This document shows positions 9,153-17,624 of a stretch of DNA of 64,000 nucleotides, in pieces. Below the pieces are notes generated by a model. The model was not told the DNA's origin, made no database searches, and worked only from the letters and a program-made list of their open reading frames with translations. Each line of letters begins with the position of its first letter. Positions within the stretch are counted from its first letter, which is position 1. The DNA is from Flavobacterium sp. (GTDB taxonomy: Bacteria > Bacteroidota > Bacteroidia > Flavobacteriales > Flavobacteriaceae): the NCBI GenBank assembly GCA_021740105.1, contig JAIPAM010000001.1:322239-386238 (forward strand). The letters are read 5' to 3'. The translations under genes were made by a program, and so were the position numbers.

Positions 9153-9719
9153 TTATTTTTTCCATTTTAGACTTTCCATTAAGTTCTGCACATCATTTTT
9201 AATGTAACTTGCTGCAGGCATAATGGAATCGAAATTGGGTTTTGCATAAAAATAAACGGAGCCGGTTACAAAATTTTTGGTGCTATCGGTAACATAAAAT
9301 TGGGTGTTGGTAGCCGCATTACCATCGACTTGATAGAACATTCCAAAAACTCTTTTTTCATAATTTATATAAGGTTGTTCTAGAATATCATCGGCTTTAA
9401 TTACGTGCTTATAAGTCAATTTTTGAGCGTCTTGAAGTAGTAATTTGATGTTATTGTTCACCGGAATATAACTCAAATAAATGGTTGCCTTCATTTTTGG
9501 ATAGTTAATTTCAAAATTACAATCTCCTTTTTCAGTAATGATCGCATTAGAATTCGTGTCAAAACTATACTGACAATCGTTTTCATAATGGGAATATTCC
9601 GCTATCGGATAATCCAATCTTAATTGACTTGAGGGCTTTGGAATAGACTCATTCTTGCAACCCATAAATGAAATTGCAAAAATGAAAAATAAAATAAAAG
9701 CGCTATATTTTTTCAACAT
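9153..9719 (-). CDS. gldD: Gliding motility lipoprotein GldD
   Basis: A 188-residue lipoprotein with a signal peptide ending in ISFMGC (lipobox), so it is anchored through Cys 21. The sequence and the position directly after gldE match GldD of Flavobacterium johnsoniae, which is needed for gliding and T9SS function. The gene starts 5 bases after gldE and is the last gene of mutY-ssb-gldE-gldD. Its exact biochemical role is not known. It ends 7 bases from the convergent ribE stop with no obvious hairpin between. Confidence 0.92.
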   Translation of the reverse strand: MLKKYSAFILFFIFAISFMGCKNESIPKPSSQLRLDYPIAEYSHYENDCQYSFDTNSNAIITEKGDCNFEINYPKMKATIYLSYIPVNNNIKLLLQDAQKLTYKHVIKADDILEQPYINYEKRVFGMFYQVDGNAATNTQFYVTDSTKNFVTGSVYFYAKPNFDSIMPAASYIKNDVQNLMESLKWKK

Positions 9720-9724
9720 TAAAA

Positions 9725-11026
9725 TTATTCTATAGTTACTTTTATTTGTTTAATTCGTTTTCTATCAACAGAAACAATTTTAAACAAACAGTTTTCAAAT
9801 ACTAATTGGTCGCCTTTTTTAGGGAAATTACCTTGTATTTCTAATAAAAATCCTGCCAGCGTTTCCGCTTCTCCTTTTCTTTCTTCAAATAGCGTTTCGT
9901 CTACATCGATAATTCTATAAAAATCTTTAAGGTTTATTTTACCTTCAAAAAGGTAATTTTTTTCATCTATTTGAGAAAAAGCAATATCGTCATCATCAAA
10001 TTCATCGCTAATGTCTCCTACTATTTCCTCTATAACGTCTTCTAAAGAAACTAAACCTGAGGTTCCGCCGTATTCATCAACCACAATTGCAAGATGATTT
10101 TTCATGCTTTGAAAATCCTTCAATAAATCATCTAATTTTTTATTCTCAGGCACAAAAAATGGTTTTCTCAAAAGTGTTTTCCATTCAAAATCGACTTTGT
10201 CAATATGAGGAATTAAATCTTTGACGAATAGAACGCCTTCTATATGGTCAATATTGTCATTGTAAACCGGAATTCTAGAATATCCTTTTTCGATTATTTT
10301 AGGTAGAATTTTATCAAACGTTTCGTTGATTTCAATAGCAAAAACATCAATTCTAGGGCTCATTACCTGTTTGGTATCGGTATTTCCAAACGTTACAATG
10401 CCCTCTAATATTTTTTGTTCTCCATGTGTAGAGCCCTCTGATGAAGTTAATTCTAATGCTTGCGACAATTGATCAACGGTAAAATAAGCTTTTTGTTTGC
10501 CCAATTTTTCATGCAAATAAATCGTTAACGACCTCATAGGAGCACTAATTGGCGTTAGTAACTTATCTAATATATACAAAGGACGAACTACAAATTCTGC
10601 AAATTTTAGGTTGTTTCTGTTGGCATATACTTTTGGGATTACCTCTCCAAATAATAAAATAAGAAACGTAACTACAATTACTTCTAAAATAAATTTGATT
10701 AATTCAGATTCAATTACTGAAAACAAGCTGGCACTAATAAAGGAGAACAAAATTACGACCCCAATATTAATAAAATTGTTGGCTACCAAAAGCGTTGCTA
10801 AAAGTTTTTTAGGTTTGTCAACCAATAACAAGATGAGCTTTCCTTTTGAAGAATCTGTTTTTGAAAGATCATCAATAGTTTTAGGGGACAAAGAAAAAAA
10901 GGCTACTTCAGCACCGGAAAGCAATGCCGATATAAAAAGCAAAACAAAAATTCCAATGGTGCCAAAAAGCAAATTAGAATCTATATTTTGAATAAAATCA
11001 GTGAAACTGGGAGGTTCCGGATCCAA
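9725..11026 (-). CDS. gldE: Gliding motility protein GldE (CNNM/CorC-type membrane protein)
   Basis: A 433-residue integral membrane protein. Residues of about 18-165 hold a DUF21/CNNM transmembrane domain (LLSGAEVAFFSLS near the start), residues of about 200-335 hold a CBS-domain pair (VMSPRIDVFAI and VDEYGGTSGLVS are typical), and the last 80 residues are a CorC/HlyC-type domain. Relatives move magnesium or other cations. In F. johnsoniae gldE lies directly upstream of gldD and supports gliding. The gene is 23 bases after ssb and 5 bases before gldD. Confidence 0.92.
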   Translation of the reverse strand: MDPEPPSFTDFIQNIDSNLLFGTIGIFVLLFISALLSGAEVAFFSLSPKTIDDLSKTDSSKGKLILLLVDKPKKLLATLLVANNFINIGVVILFSFISASLFSVIESELIKFILEVIVVTFLILLFGEVIPKVYANRNNLKFAEFVVRPLYILDKLLTPISAPMRSLTIYLHEKLGKQKAYFTVDQLSQALELTSSEGSTHGEQKILEGIVTFGNTDTKQVMSPRIDVFAIEINETFDKILPKIIEKGYSRIPVYNDNIDHIEGVLFVKDLIPHIDKVDFEWKTLLRKPFFVPENKKLDDLLKDFQSMKNHLAIVVDEYGGTSGLVSLEDVIEEIVGDISDEFDDDDIAFSQIDEKNYLFEGKINLKDFYRIIDVDETLFEERKGEAETLAGFLLEIQGNFPKKGDQLVFENCLFKIVSVDRKRIKQIKVTIE

Positions 11027-11049
11027 ATTTAATGGGATTAGTTAAACAA

Positions 11050-11460
11050 TTAGTATGGCGATTCGTGATCTAATAAGCCAGCTGGCGTATCAGAATTGGA
11101 TGGTTTAAAAGGTTCAGATTCTTTTTTAGTGGTTAAAAAAGTAAATTCTGTAACTTGAATTTCGGTTGTAAACTTGGTTGATCCTTCTTCAGTTTGCCAT
11201 TGACGAGATTTAATTCTGCCTTCAACATAAATTTTATCTCCTTTAGATAAATACTTCTCACAAATTTCAGCAGCTTTATTTCGAACCACTAAATTGTGCC
11301 ATTCTGTTGTATTTATTTTCTCATTGGTCGTTTTATTGATATACGTTTCATTGGTTGCCAAAGGAAATCTACCAATACAATTCCCTCCGTCGAAGTAGTG
11401 CATTTTAACATCATCGCCTAGGTAGCCAATCAGCATCACCTTGTTTATTGTTCCGTTCAT
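11050..11460 (-). CDS. ssb: Single-stranded DNA-binding protein
   Basis: A 136-residue SSB with the OB fold in residues 1-105: MNGTINKVMLIGYLGDDV at the start, then TEWHNLVV and the YVEGRIKSRQW strand. The C-terminal tail is short and ends DHESPY rather than the acidic DDDIPF tip seen in E. coli. Its place between mutY and gldE suggests a DNA maintenance role alongside MutY. Bacteroidota often carry several ssb genes, so this may not be the main replication SSB. Confidence 0.9.
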   Translation of the reverse strand: MNGTINKVMLIGYLGDDVKMHYFDGGNCIGRFPLATNETYINKTTNEKINTTEWHNLVVRNKAAEICEKYLSKGDKIYVEGRIKSRQWQTEEGSTKFTTEIQVTEFTFLTTKKESEPFKPSNSDTPAGLLDHESPY

Positions 11461-11499
11461 CTTATTTTGAAAATTTTAGTAATTTCAAATGTACGCTTT

Positions 11500-12549
11500 T
11501 TAACTTAATTCCTTGTATTCCTCCTCTATAAAATTAAAAATTACTTTTGGGAAAGGAAATTTTTTGATGCTATTTCCATTAATCGCTTGAGGAATTTCGC
11601 CTTTTACTTTTACCTTCCAAAAATTAATATTCAAATGTTGGTGTGATAATTTATGGATTTGCCCTTTGGGGTTCGAATTTGAAATACTTAAAATTTTATA
11701 TTTTGAATTGTAGGCAGTAGTTATCAATTCCGAAACGGCATCAATATTCGTTTCATTATCGGTTTCAATAAGGGGAAACTCATATAAATTTTGCCAAATC
11801 CCCTTTTGGTCTCTTTTCTGAATTAAAGTATTGGATTTATCGTCTTCAAAGACTAAATAATTAAAAAAGCGAAAGCTGATTTTAATTTTCTTGGATTTTA
11901 CTGGAAGGGTTTGCACTTTTTTATTTTGCAAAGCTGCGCAACTACTATTGAAAATACAGTTTTGGCAATTGGGGTTTTTCGGAACACATTGCAATGCGCC
12001 AAATTCCATAATGGCCTGATTGAAAGTTGCTGGGTCGTTTTTTGGCATTAGTTCCAAAGCCAAATCGGAAAACTCTTTTTTGGCTGTAGCCAATGAAATA
12101 TCGGTTTCAATATCGAAATATCTTGATAATACTCTAAATACATTTCCATCCACCACAGGAACCGCTTCATTAAATGAAAAAGAGGCTATTGCCGCAGCGG
12201 TATATTCACCAATCCCTTTCAGTTTTATTAACTCTTTATAGTTGTCAGGGAATTCTCCTTTTAATTCCGAAGCAACAAATTGTGCCGTAAAATGAAGGTT
12301 TCTTGCTCTTGAATAATAACCTAACCCTTGCCAGTGCTTTAATACTTTTTCCTCTGAAGCATTTGCTAAATCAAATACGGTTGGGAAAGTTGAAATAAAA
12401 TCTAAATAATACGGTAATCCTTGTGCTACTCTTGTTTGTTGAAGCATGATTTCAGACAACCATATATAATACGGATTCTTCGTATTTCGCCAAGGCAAAT
12501 CACGTTTGCTATTTAAATACCAATGAATTAATGAATTGGAAAAAATCAA
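11500..12549 (-). CDS. mutY: A/G-specific adenine glycosylase MutY
   Basis: A 349-residue base-excision repair glycosylase that removes adenine opposite 8-oxoguanine. The helix-hairpin-helix region (LKGIGEYTAAAIASF) is followed by the catalytic Asp in VVDGNVFRVLSR. The iron-sulfur cysteines fit C-x6-C-x2-C-x5-C (CVPKNPNCQNCIFNSSC). The C-terminal NUDIX-like 8-oxoG recognition domain is present. The start is a TTG at 12549: an in-frame stop lies three codons upstream and no ATG fits. It heads the mutY-ssb-gldE-gldD cluster. Confidence 0.94.
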   Translation of the reverse strand: MIFSNSLIHWYLNSKRDLPWRNTKNPYYIWLSEIMLQQTRVAQGLPYYLDFISTFPTVFDLANASEEKVLKHWQGLGYYSRARNLHFTAQFVASELKGEFPDNYKELIKLKGIGEYTAAAIASFSFNEAVPVVDGNVFRVLSRYFDIETDISLATAKKEFSDLALELMPKNDPATFNQAIMEFGALQCVPKNPNCQNCIFNSSCAALQNKKVQTLPVKSKKIKISFRFFNYLVFEDDKSNTLIQKRDQKGIWQNLYEFPLIETDNETNIDAVSELITTAYNSKYKILSISNSNPKGQIHKLSHQHLNINFWKVKVKGEIPQAINGNSIKKFPFPKVIFNFIEEEYKELS

Positions 12550-12567
12550 GTTAAATTATTTAGAATG

Positions 12568-12575
12568 CAAAAGTA
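12568..12575 (-). promoter_or_regulatory. -7 promoter element of mutY
   Basis: TACTTTTG on the minus strand matches TAnnTTTG and lies 18 bases before the TTG start codon of mutY, giving a short leader of about 12 bases. Confidence 0.55.
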
Positions 12576-12611
12576 ATTTTTTATGTTGTTAAATTTTAAT
12601 GGTTTATGCTT

Positions 12612-12641
12612 GAATATTTGTTTTTTTAATTCATATATTTG
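12612..12641 (+). promoter_or_regulatory. Promoter of the HU gene
   Basis: TATATTTG (12634-12641) matches the -7 consensus. A TTG about 21 bases upstream may be the -33 element. The start codon is about 40 bases downstream. This position also shows that the upstream part of the open frame (from 12583) is not translated. Confidence 0.55.
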
Positions 12642-12681
12642 CAACCTCAAAAAAAGTAGAACTTTATTAATTAGAAAGAAA

Positions 12682-12972
12682 ATGACGAAAGCAGATATCG
12701 TAGCAAAGATTTCGGAAAAACTAGGTCTTGAAAAAGGAGACGTTCAAGCAACAGTAGAAACGTTAATGGAAGAGGTAAAAAACTCTTTAGAAAGTGGAGA
12801 TAACGTATATTTAAGAGGTTTTGGTAGCTTTATTATCAAAACAAGAGCAGAAAAAACAGGGCGTAACATCTCTAAAAACACTACAATTAAAATCCCAGCT
12901 CACAACATACCCGCTTTTAAACCAGCTAAAGTATTTGTTGAAGGAGTAAAAGCAAATAACAAAACAAAATAA
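12682..12972 (+). CDS. HU-family DNA-binding protein
   Basis: A 96-residue histone-like protein of the HU/IHF family. MTKADIVAKIS opens the helical dimerisation part, and the beta-arm signature GDNVYLRGFGSF is followed by TGRNISKNTTIKIPAHNIPAFKPA. It bends and compacts DNA as a dimer. The start at 12682 is chosen because a promoter lies at 12634-12641 and the family begins here. A 30-residue, extremely basic gene follows 29 bases later, probably on the same mRNA. Confidence 0.95.
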   Translation: MTKADIVAKISEKLGLEKGDVQATVETLMEEVKNSLESGDNVYLRGFGSFIIKTRAEKTGRNISKNTTIKIPAHNIPAFKPAKVFVEGVKANNKTK

Positions 12973-13001
12973 TTATTTATTAATCAATAAAAAGAAAAGA
13001 T

Positions 13002-13094
13002 ATGCCAAGCGGTAAAAAAAGAAAAAGACATAAGGTAGCGACGCACAAACGTAAAAAAAGAGCGAGAGCTAACCGTCACAAGAAGAAAAAGTAG
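13002..13094 (+). CDS. Very small, very basic conserved protein (30 aa)
   Basis: ATG at 13002 to TAG at 13094 encodes 30 residues, starting MPSGKKRKRHKVATHKRKKR and ending in four Lys. Twenty of the 30 residues are Lys, Arg or His, there are no acidic residues, and no hydrophobic core, so it must bind nucleic acid or ribosomes. It follows the HU gene by 29 bases and is closed by a clear hairpin terminator that starts at its stop codon, which supports real expression. I recall near-identical small proteins at this place in other flavobacteria. A novel small ribosomal protein (bL38) has been reported from the F. johnsoniae ribosome; I cannot tell from memory whether this is it. Confidence 0.8.
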   Translation: MPSGKKRKRHKVATHKRKKRARANRHKKKK

Positions 13095-13112
13095 TGTAAC
13101 ACTACTTTTTCT
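13089..13112 (+). terminator. Terminator after HU and the 30-aa gene
   Basis: The hairpin AAGTAGTG, loop TAA, CACTACTT overlaps the stop codon of the small gene and runs into a T-rich stretch. Confidence 0.75.
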
Positions 13113-13144
13113 ATTTTAGAATAACCAAGTTCATTGAAATTGAA

Positions 13145-13207
13145 AGTTAGTAATCAGTGTTCAGTATTTAGTGTTCAGTAAACTATAATCTGTAAACTGC
13201 GAACTAA
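13145..13207. repeat. Inverted heptamer array upstream of rng (first)
   Basis: Five 7-base units (AGTTAGT, AATCAGT, GTTCAGT, ATTTAGT, GTTCAGT; 13145-13179) are followed directly by four units of opposite sense (AAACTAT, AATCTGT, AAACTGC, GAACTAA; 13180-13207). The common core is CAGT going forward and ACTG coming back. Confidence 0.8.
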
Positions 13208-13256
13208 TTTTCCCCGGGTTCAATACCTGTTAAAATATTGTTTAATCCATCCTTAC

Positions 13257-13333
13257 GATTTGAATTCAGATTTCAGATTTCGGATTTCAGATTTTATAAA
13301 AGTCTTAAATCAAATATCTTAGGTCTTAAATTT
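13257..13333. repeat. Inverted heptamer array upstream of rng (second)
   Basis: Six 7-base units (GATTTGA, ATTCAGA, TTTCAGA, TTTCGGA, TTTCAGA, TTTTATA; 13257-13298) are followed by five units of opposite sense (AAAGTCT, TAAATCA, AATATCT, TAGGTCT, TAAATTT; 13299-13333). It ends 26 bases before the rng start codon, so it is in or next to the rng promoter and leader. Confidence 0.8.
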
Positions 13334-13359
13334 TAAAAGTTTGGATAAAAATTTACAGC

Positions 13360-14904
13360 GTGAATAAAGAATTAATCATCAGATCGAGTTCTGAAGCCGT
13401 AGATTTTGCCTTATTAAAAGATGGAAAACTAATTGAATTACACAAAGAAGAAGAAAAAAGCAATTTCCAAGTTGGTGATATTTTTATTGCCAAAGTAAGA
13501 AAACCAGTTGCTGGACTTAACGCTGCTTTTGTAAATGTAGGCCATGATAAAGATGCCTTTTTACATTATCACGATTTAGGACCTAATCTTGCTTCCCAAC
13601 TGAAATTCATAAAGCTTGTAAGCGCAGGTAAAATAAAGGATTTCAACCTTAAAAACTTTCAGTTTGAAAAAGAAATTGATAAAGATGGAACGGTCTTAGA
13701 CATTCTAAGTCCTAACCAATCAATTTTAGTACAAGTCGTTAAAGAACCAATATCTACTAAAGGCCCAAGAATAAGCTCTGAGCTTTCTCTTGCCGGAAGA
13801 TTTATTGTTCTAGTTCCCTTTTCTGACCGAGTTTCTGTTTCACAAAAAATAGAAATAAAAGGAGAAAAAGAACGTCTAAAACGATTAGTACAATCCATCA
13901 AACCAAAAGGATTTGGAGTTATTGTGAGAACAGTAGCCGAAGGCAAAAATACAGCCGAATTAGAAAAAGATTTGCAGAACCTGTTAGACAGATGGACTGC
14001 AATGTGTAAAAAATTACCAACCGCTCATCATCCGTCCAAAATATTAGGAGAACTTAACAAAGCTTCTTCCATGTTAAGAGACGTTTTTAATGATTCCTTC
14101 ACCGGAATTCAAATAGATGATGAAGAGTTGTACAACCAAACAAAGGACTATTTACAAGAAATAGCCCCTTCAAAATCATCAATCGTTAAGTTCTATCAAT
14201 CTAACGACACTCCAATTTTCGAGAAATACAATATAGAGAGACAAATCAAAACTTCATTTGGAAAAAATGTTTCGATGAGCAAAGGCGCTTATCTAATCAT
14301 TGAACACACCGAAGCGCTTCACGTTATTGACGTGAATAGCGGAAATCGTTCCAATAAATCTTCTAATCAAGAAGAAACAGCCATGGAAGTGAACATGATT
14401 GCTGCCGCAGAAATCGCAAGACAATTACGTCTGCGTGATATGGGAGGAATTATTGTAGTTGATTTTATCGATTTATCAGATCCAGAAAATAGAAAAGTGT
14501 TGTACGATTTCTTAAGAGAAGAAATGAGCGATGACAAAGCAAAACATAAAATATTACCCCCAAGTAAATTTGGATTAGTCCAAATAACAAGACAAAGGGT
14601 TCGACCAGAAGTAAATATTGAAACTAGAGAAGAAGATCCCAACAATGAAAAAGGGGATATTGAAGCTCCAATTTTAATTATCGACAGAATTATTTCTGAT
14701 CTAGATAGAATTGTAAAAACGCATCCAAATGTAGTACTTAACGTGCACCCATTTGTAGGCGCTTACCTTACTAAAGGATTCCCATCCATTCGTTCAAAAT
14801 GGTTTTTTGAATATAAAAAATGGGTAAAAATAATACCACGTGACGCTTACACGTATTTTGAATATCATTTCTTCGATAAAAAAGGAAATGTTATTAATGA
14901 TTAA
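13360..14904 (+). CDS. rng: Ribonuclease E/G family endoribonuclease
   Basis: A 514-residue RNase G-type endoribonuclease acting in rRNA maturation and mRNA decay. Residues of about 35-125 carry the S1 RNA-binding domain, split by an insertion (VGDIFIAKVRKPVAGLNAAFVNVG). The catalytic aspartates lie in HVIDVNSGN and IIVVDFIDL. The zinc-link cysteines (CPxC) of the E. coli enzymes are absent; the corresponding stretch reads PEVNIETREEDPN, as I recall for Bacteroidota. The start is a GTG at 13360. The upstream 265 bases hold two heptamer arrays and no clear TAnnTTTG element. Confidence 0.94.
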   Translation: MNKELIIRSSSEAVDFALLKDGKLIELHKEEEKSNFQVGDIFIAKVRKPVAGLNAAFVNVGHDKDAFLHYHDLGPNLASQLKFIKLVSAGKIKDFNLKNFQFEKEIDKDGTVLDILSPNQSILVQVVKEPISTKGPRISSELSLAGRFIVLVPFSDRVSVSQKIEIKGEKERLKRLVQSIKPKGFGVIVRTVAEGKNTAELEKDLQNLLDRWTAMCKKLPTAHHPSKILGELNKASSMLRDVFNDSFTGIQIDDEELYNQTKDYLQEIAPSKSSIVKFYQSNDTPIFEKYNIERQIKTSFGKNVSMSKGAYLIIEHTEALHVIDVNSGNRSNKSSNQEETAMEVNMIAAAEIARQLRLRDMGGIIVVDFIDLSDPENRKVLYDFLREEMSDDKAKHKILPPSKFGLVQITRQRVRPEVNIETREEDPNNEKGDIEAPILIIDRIISDLDRIVKTHPNVVLNVHPFVGAYLTKGFPSIRSKWFFEYKKWVKIIPRDAYTYFEYHFFDKKGNVIND

Positions 14905-14908
14905 AAAC

Positions 14909-14941
14909 AAAAACCGCTACTCTTTCGAATAGCGGTTTTTT
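14909..14941. terminator. Terminator between rng and nrdA
   Basis: AAAAACCGCTA pairs with TAGCGGTTTTT around a short loop, with A- and T-runs on the two sides. It lies between convergent rng and nrdA and can act in both directions. Confidence 0.8.
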
Positions 14942-14964
14942 TATGATTTATTGTGAAATTTGTA

Positions 14965-17391
14965 TTAACTGCCACACATTTCGCAATCTTCAGGACCCGC
15001 ATTTTTGGCCAATTCTATCATCGCTCGGTACTCTTCAGGAGTCATTTCAACCGCTGGAGTTGCTACTGATTCAAGAACTGGTTCTTTTATTTCTTGTTCT
15101 TGAACTTCAATCGGCTCTGCTTTTTTATCATTATTCAAAGTAAATTTAATCGCATCAACTGCCGCTTTTGTTCTTAAATAATACATTCCTGTTTTTAATC
15201 CCGATTGCCATGCATAAAAGTGCATCGATGTTAATTTCGAATAATTGGCGTTTTGCATGAACAAGTTCAATGATTGCGATTGATCCACAAAATAACCTCT
15301 GTGACGTGACATGTCAATAATGTCTTTCATCGACATCTCCCAAACCGTTTTATATAATTCCTTCAAGTCTTGTGGAATATTCAAGTTCTGAACCGATCCA
15401 TTTTCACGCATTAATTCTTGTTTCAAAGTCTCTGTCCAAAGTCCTAATTTTACCAAGTCTTCCAATAAATGTTTGTTGACTACAATAAACTCTCCTGAAA
15501 GAACTCTACGAGTATAAATATTCGAAGTATAAGGCTCAAAGGCTTCGTTATTTCCAAGTATTTGTGAAGTGGAAGCCGTTGGCATTGGTGCAACTAAAAG
15601 CGAGTTTCTTACCCCATTTTTCATTACCTCTTTACGCAAAGCGCCCCAATCCCATCGTCCTGAAAGCTCTTCGTCTTTTACACCCCAAAGATTGTGTTGA
15701 AATTCTCCTTGTGATATTGGCGAACCTTCATAACTTGAGTATGGACCTTCTTCGATTGCCATTTCCATCGATGCGGTTACGGCTGCAAAGTACATCGTTT
15801 CAAAAATTTCTTGGTTTAATTTTTTAGCTTCATCACTGGTAAACGGTAGGCGCAACATGATGAAAGCATCCGCCAATCCTTGAACTCCTAATCCAATTGG
15901 ACGGTGGCGTTTATTGGAATTTTCACCCTCTTTTACAGGATAATAATTTCGGTCAATTACTTTATTTAAGTTTCTAGTCACGCGTTTAGTAACCGTATAA
16001 AATAATTCGTGGTTGAATTTACCCTCTTCCACAAACATCGGTAATGAAAGTGACGCTAAATTACAAACTGCAATTTCATCCTTTGAAGTATACTCCATAA
16101 TTTCAGTACATAAATTCGAAGAACGAATAGTACCTAAATTTTTCTGGTTTGATTTTCTGTTGGCAGCATCTTTATAAAGCATGTAAGGCGTTCCAGTTTC
16201 AATTTGAGATTCTAGAATTTTCTCCCACAATTCATGGGCTTTAATCGTTTTTCTACCTTTTCCTGCTGCTTCATATGAAGTATATAACGCTTCAAATTCT
16301 TCGCCGTGAACATCATAAAGTCCAGGACATTCATTTGGACACATTAAAGTCCAGTTTCCATCATCTTGAACACGTTGCATGAATAAATCGGAAGTCCACA
16401 TTGCAAAAAACAAATCTCTTGCACGCATTTCTTCTTTTCCGGTATTCTTTTTCAAATCTAGGAAATCAAAAATATCAGCATGCCAAGTTTCAATATAAAT
16501 CGCAAAACTACCTTTACGTTTTCCTCCTCCTTGATCTACATATCTAGCGGTATCATTGAAAACTCTTAACATTGGCACAATCCCGTTTGAAGTTCCATTT
16601 GTTCCACGGATGTACGATCCTGTCGCGCGAACGTTATGAATTGAAAGTCCAATTCCTCCCGCAGACTGAGAAATTTTAGCCGTTTGTTTTAAAGTATCAT
16701 AAATTCCATCGATACTATCATCTTGCATTGCTAAAAGGAAGCAAGAAGACATTTGTGGTTTTGGAGTTCCCGCGTTGAACAAGGTAGGCGTAGCGTGAGT
16801 GAAATACTTTTTCGACATTAAGTCGTAGGTTTCAATCACTGATTTCAAATCGTCTAAGTGAATTCCAACAGCAACACGCATTAACATGTGCTGAGGGCGC
16901 TCAACAATTTTCCCGTTAATTCTCAATAAGTAAGAACGCTCAAGAGTTTTAAACCCAAAATAATCGTAGTTAAAATCTCTGTTGTAAATGATATGTGAAT
17001 CCAGGAATTCCGCATTCTCCATGATCACTTTGTGCACTTCTTCAGAAAGTAAAGGAGCTGAAAGACCATTTCTTGGATTTACATAATTGAACATATCGTC
17101 CATGGTTTCCGAGAAAGATTTTTTGGTATTTGAATGCAAATTAGAAATCGCAATACGCGCAGCCAATTGTGCATAATCAGGGTGAGCTATGGTCATTGAT
17201 GCCGCAGTTTCTGCAGCTAAATTATCCAATTCTGACGTAGAAACTCCATCGTAAAGTCCTTCAATTACTCGCATTGCGACTTTTACTGCATCAACTAAAT
17301 CGTTCAAACCATAGCATAGTTTTTTAATTCTATCTGTGATTTTGTCGAACATTACTGGCTCTTTATGGCCATCTCTTTTTACTACGTACAT
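14965..17391 (-). CDS. nrdA: Ribonucleoside-diphosphate reductase, alpha subunit (class Ia)
   Basis: An 808-residue large subunit of class Ia ribonucleotide reductase, which makes deoxyribonucleotides. Residues of about 1-95 are an ATP-cone ([18 protein letters not shown]), which gives overall activity control by ATP and dATP. The barrel includes the PQMSSCFLL and NLCTEI segments that carry active-site cysteines, and the tail ends CEMCGS, the redox pair that re-reduces the active site. nrdB lies upstream on the same strand, with a 233-base gap that holds a REP-like palindrome. Confidence 0.96.
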   Translation of the reverse strand: MYVVKRDGHKEPVMFDKITDRIKKLCYGLNDLVDAVKVAMRVIEGLYDGVSTSELDNLAAETAASMTIAHPDYAQLAARIAISNLHSNTKKSFSETMDDMFNYVNPRNGLSAPLLSEEVHKVIMENAEFLDSHIIYNRDFNYDYFGFKTLERSYLLRINGKIVERPQHMLMRVAVGIHLDDLKSVIETYDLMSKKYFTHATPTLFNAGTPKPQMSSCFLLAMQDDSIDGIYDTLKQTAKISQSAGGIGLSIHNVRATGSYIRGTNGTSNGIVPMLRVFNDTARYVDQGGGKRKGSFAIYIETWHADIFDFLDLKKNTGKEEMRARDLFFAMWTSDLFMQRVQDDGNWTLMCPNECPGLYDVHGEEFEALYTSYEAAGKGRKTIKAHELWEKILESQIETGTPYMLYKDAANRKSNQKNLGTIRSSNLCTEIMEYTSKDEIAVCNLASLSLPMFVEEGKFNHELFYTVTKRVTRNLNKVIDRNYYPVKEGENSNKRHRPIGLGVQGLADAFIMLRLPFTSDEAKKLNQEIFETMYFAAVTASMEMAIEEGPYSSYEGSPISQGEFQHNLWGVKDEELSGRWDWGALRKEVMKNGVRNSLLVAPMPTASTSQILGNNEAFEPYTSNIYTRRVLSGEFIVVNKHLLEDLVKLGLWTETLKQELMRENGSVQNLNIPQDLKELYKTVWEMSMKDIIDMSRHRGYFVDQSQSLNLFMQNANYSKLTSMHFYAWQSGLKTGMYYLRTKAAVDAIKFTLNNDKKAEPIEVQEQEIKEPVLESVATPAVEMTPEEYRAMIELAKNAGPEDCEMCGS

Positions 17392-17475
17392 AATTTTAAT
17401 TTTTTAAAACAGAAAATCCCTTCGCTGTTTTGGTTATTTGTAATTTATACTGAACACATTTCAGCATCTATTTTT

Positions 17476-17557
17476 GGAGCTTGATCCAGCTATCCGTTGC
17501 AATCTTTTTATTTAAAAAAATAAAAAGGATTTTCTCTACTATCTGGGCTAATCGCTT
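17476..17557. repeat. REP-like palindromic element between nrdB and nrdA
   Basis: An imperfect hairpin of about 80 bases: GATCCAG (17483-17489) on the left pairs partly with CTATCTGGGCT on the right (17540-17549), and AATCTTTTTATTT (17501-17513) pairs with AATAAAAAGGATT (ending near 17532) with one bulge. I recall very similar sequences scattered in intergenic regions of other flavobacterial genomes, which suggests a dispersed REP-type family; I know no name for it. Confidence 0.65.
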
Positions 17558-17624
17558 CAGAGGTATTGAAATTTTCTAGTAATCATTCCAGAAATGGAAC
17601 TTTAAATGGGTTAGAATTTTTATA

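Noticed and set aside
10611..10991. 126-codon plus-strand frame inside gldE
   Set aside because: It is antisense to a well-conserved gene, with no promoter and a composition that mirrors the membrane helices of GldE.
12583..12681. 33-codon extension of the HU protein
   Set aside because: It contains the -7 promoter element and does not fit the HU family start.
13212..13230. CCGGGTTCAATACC, resembling a tRNA T-arm
   Set aside because: No matching acceptor, D or anticodon arms can be drawn around it, and the T-stem pairs poorly. It lies between two heptamer arrays.
13145..13333. Possible CRISPR array
   Set aside because: Units are 7 bases long with no spacers and invert half-way; no cas genes are in the window.
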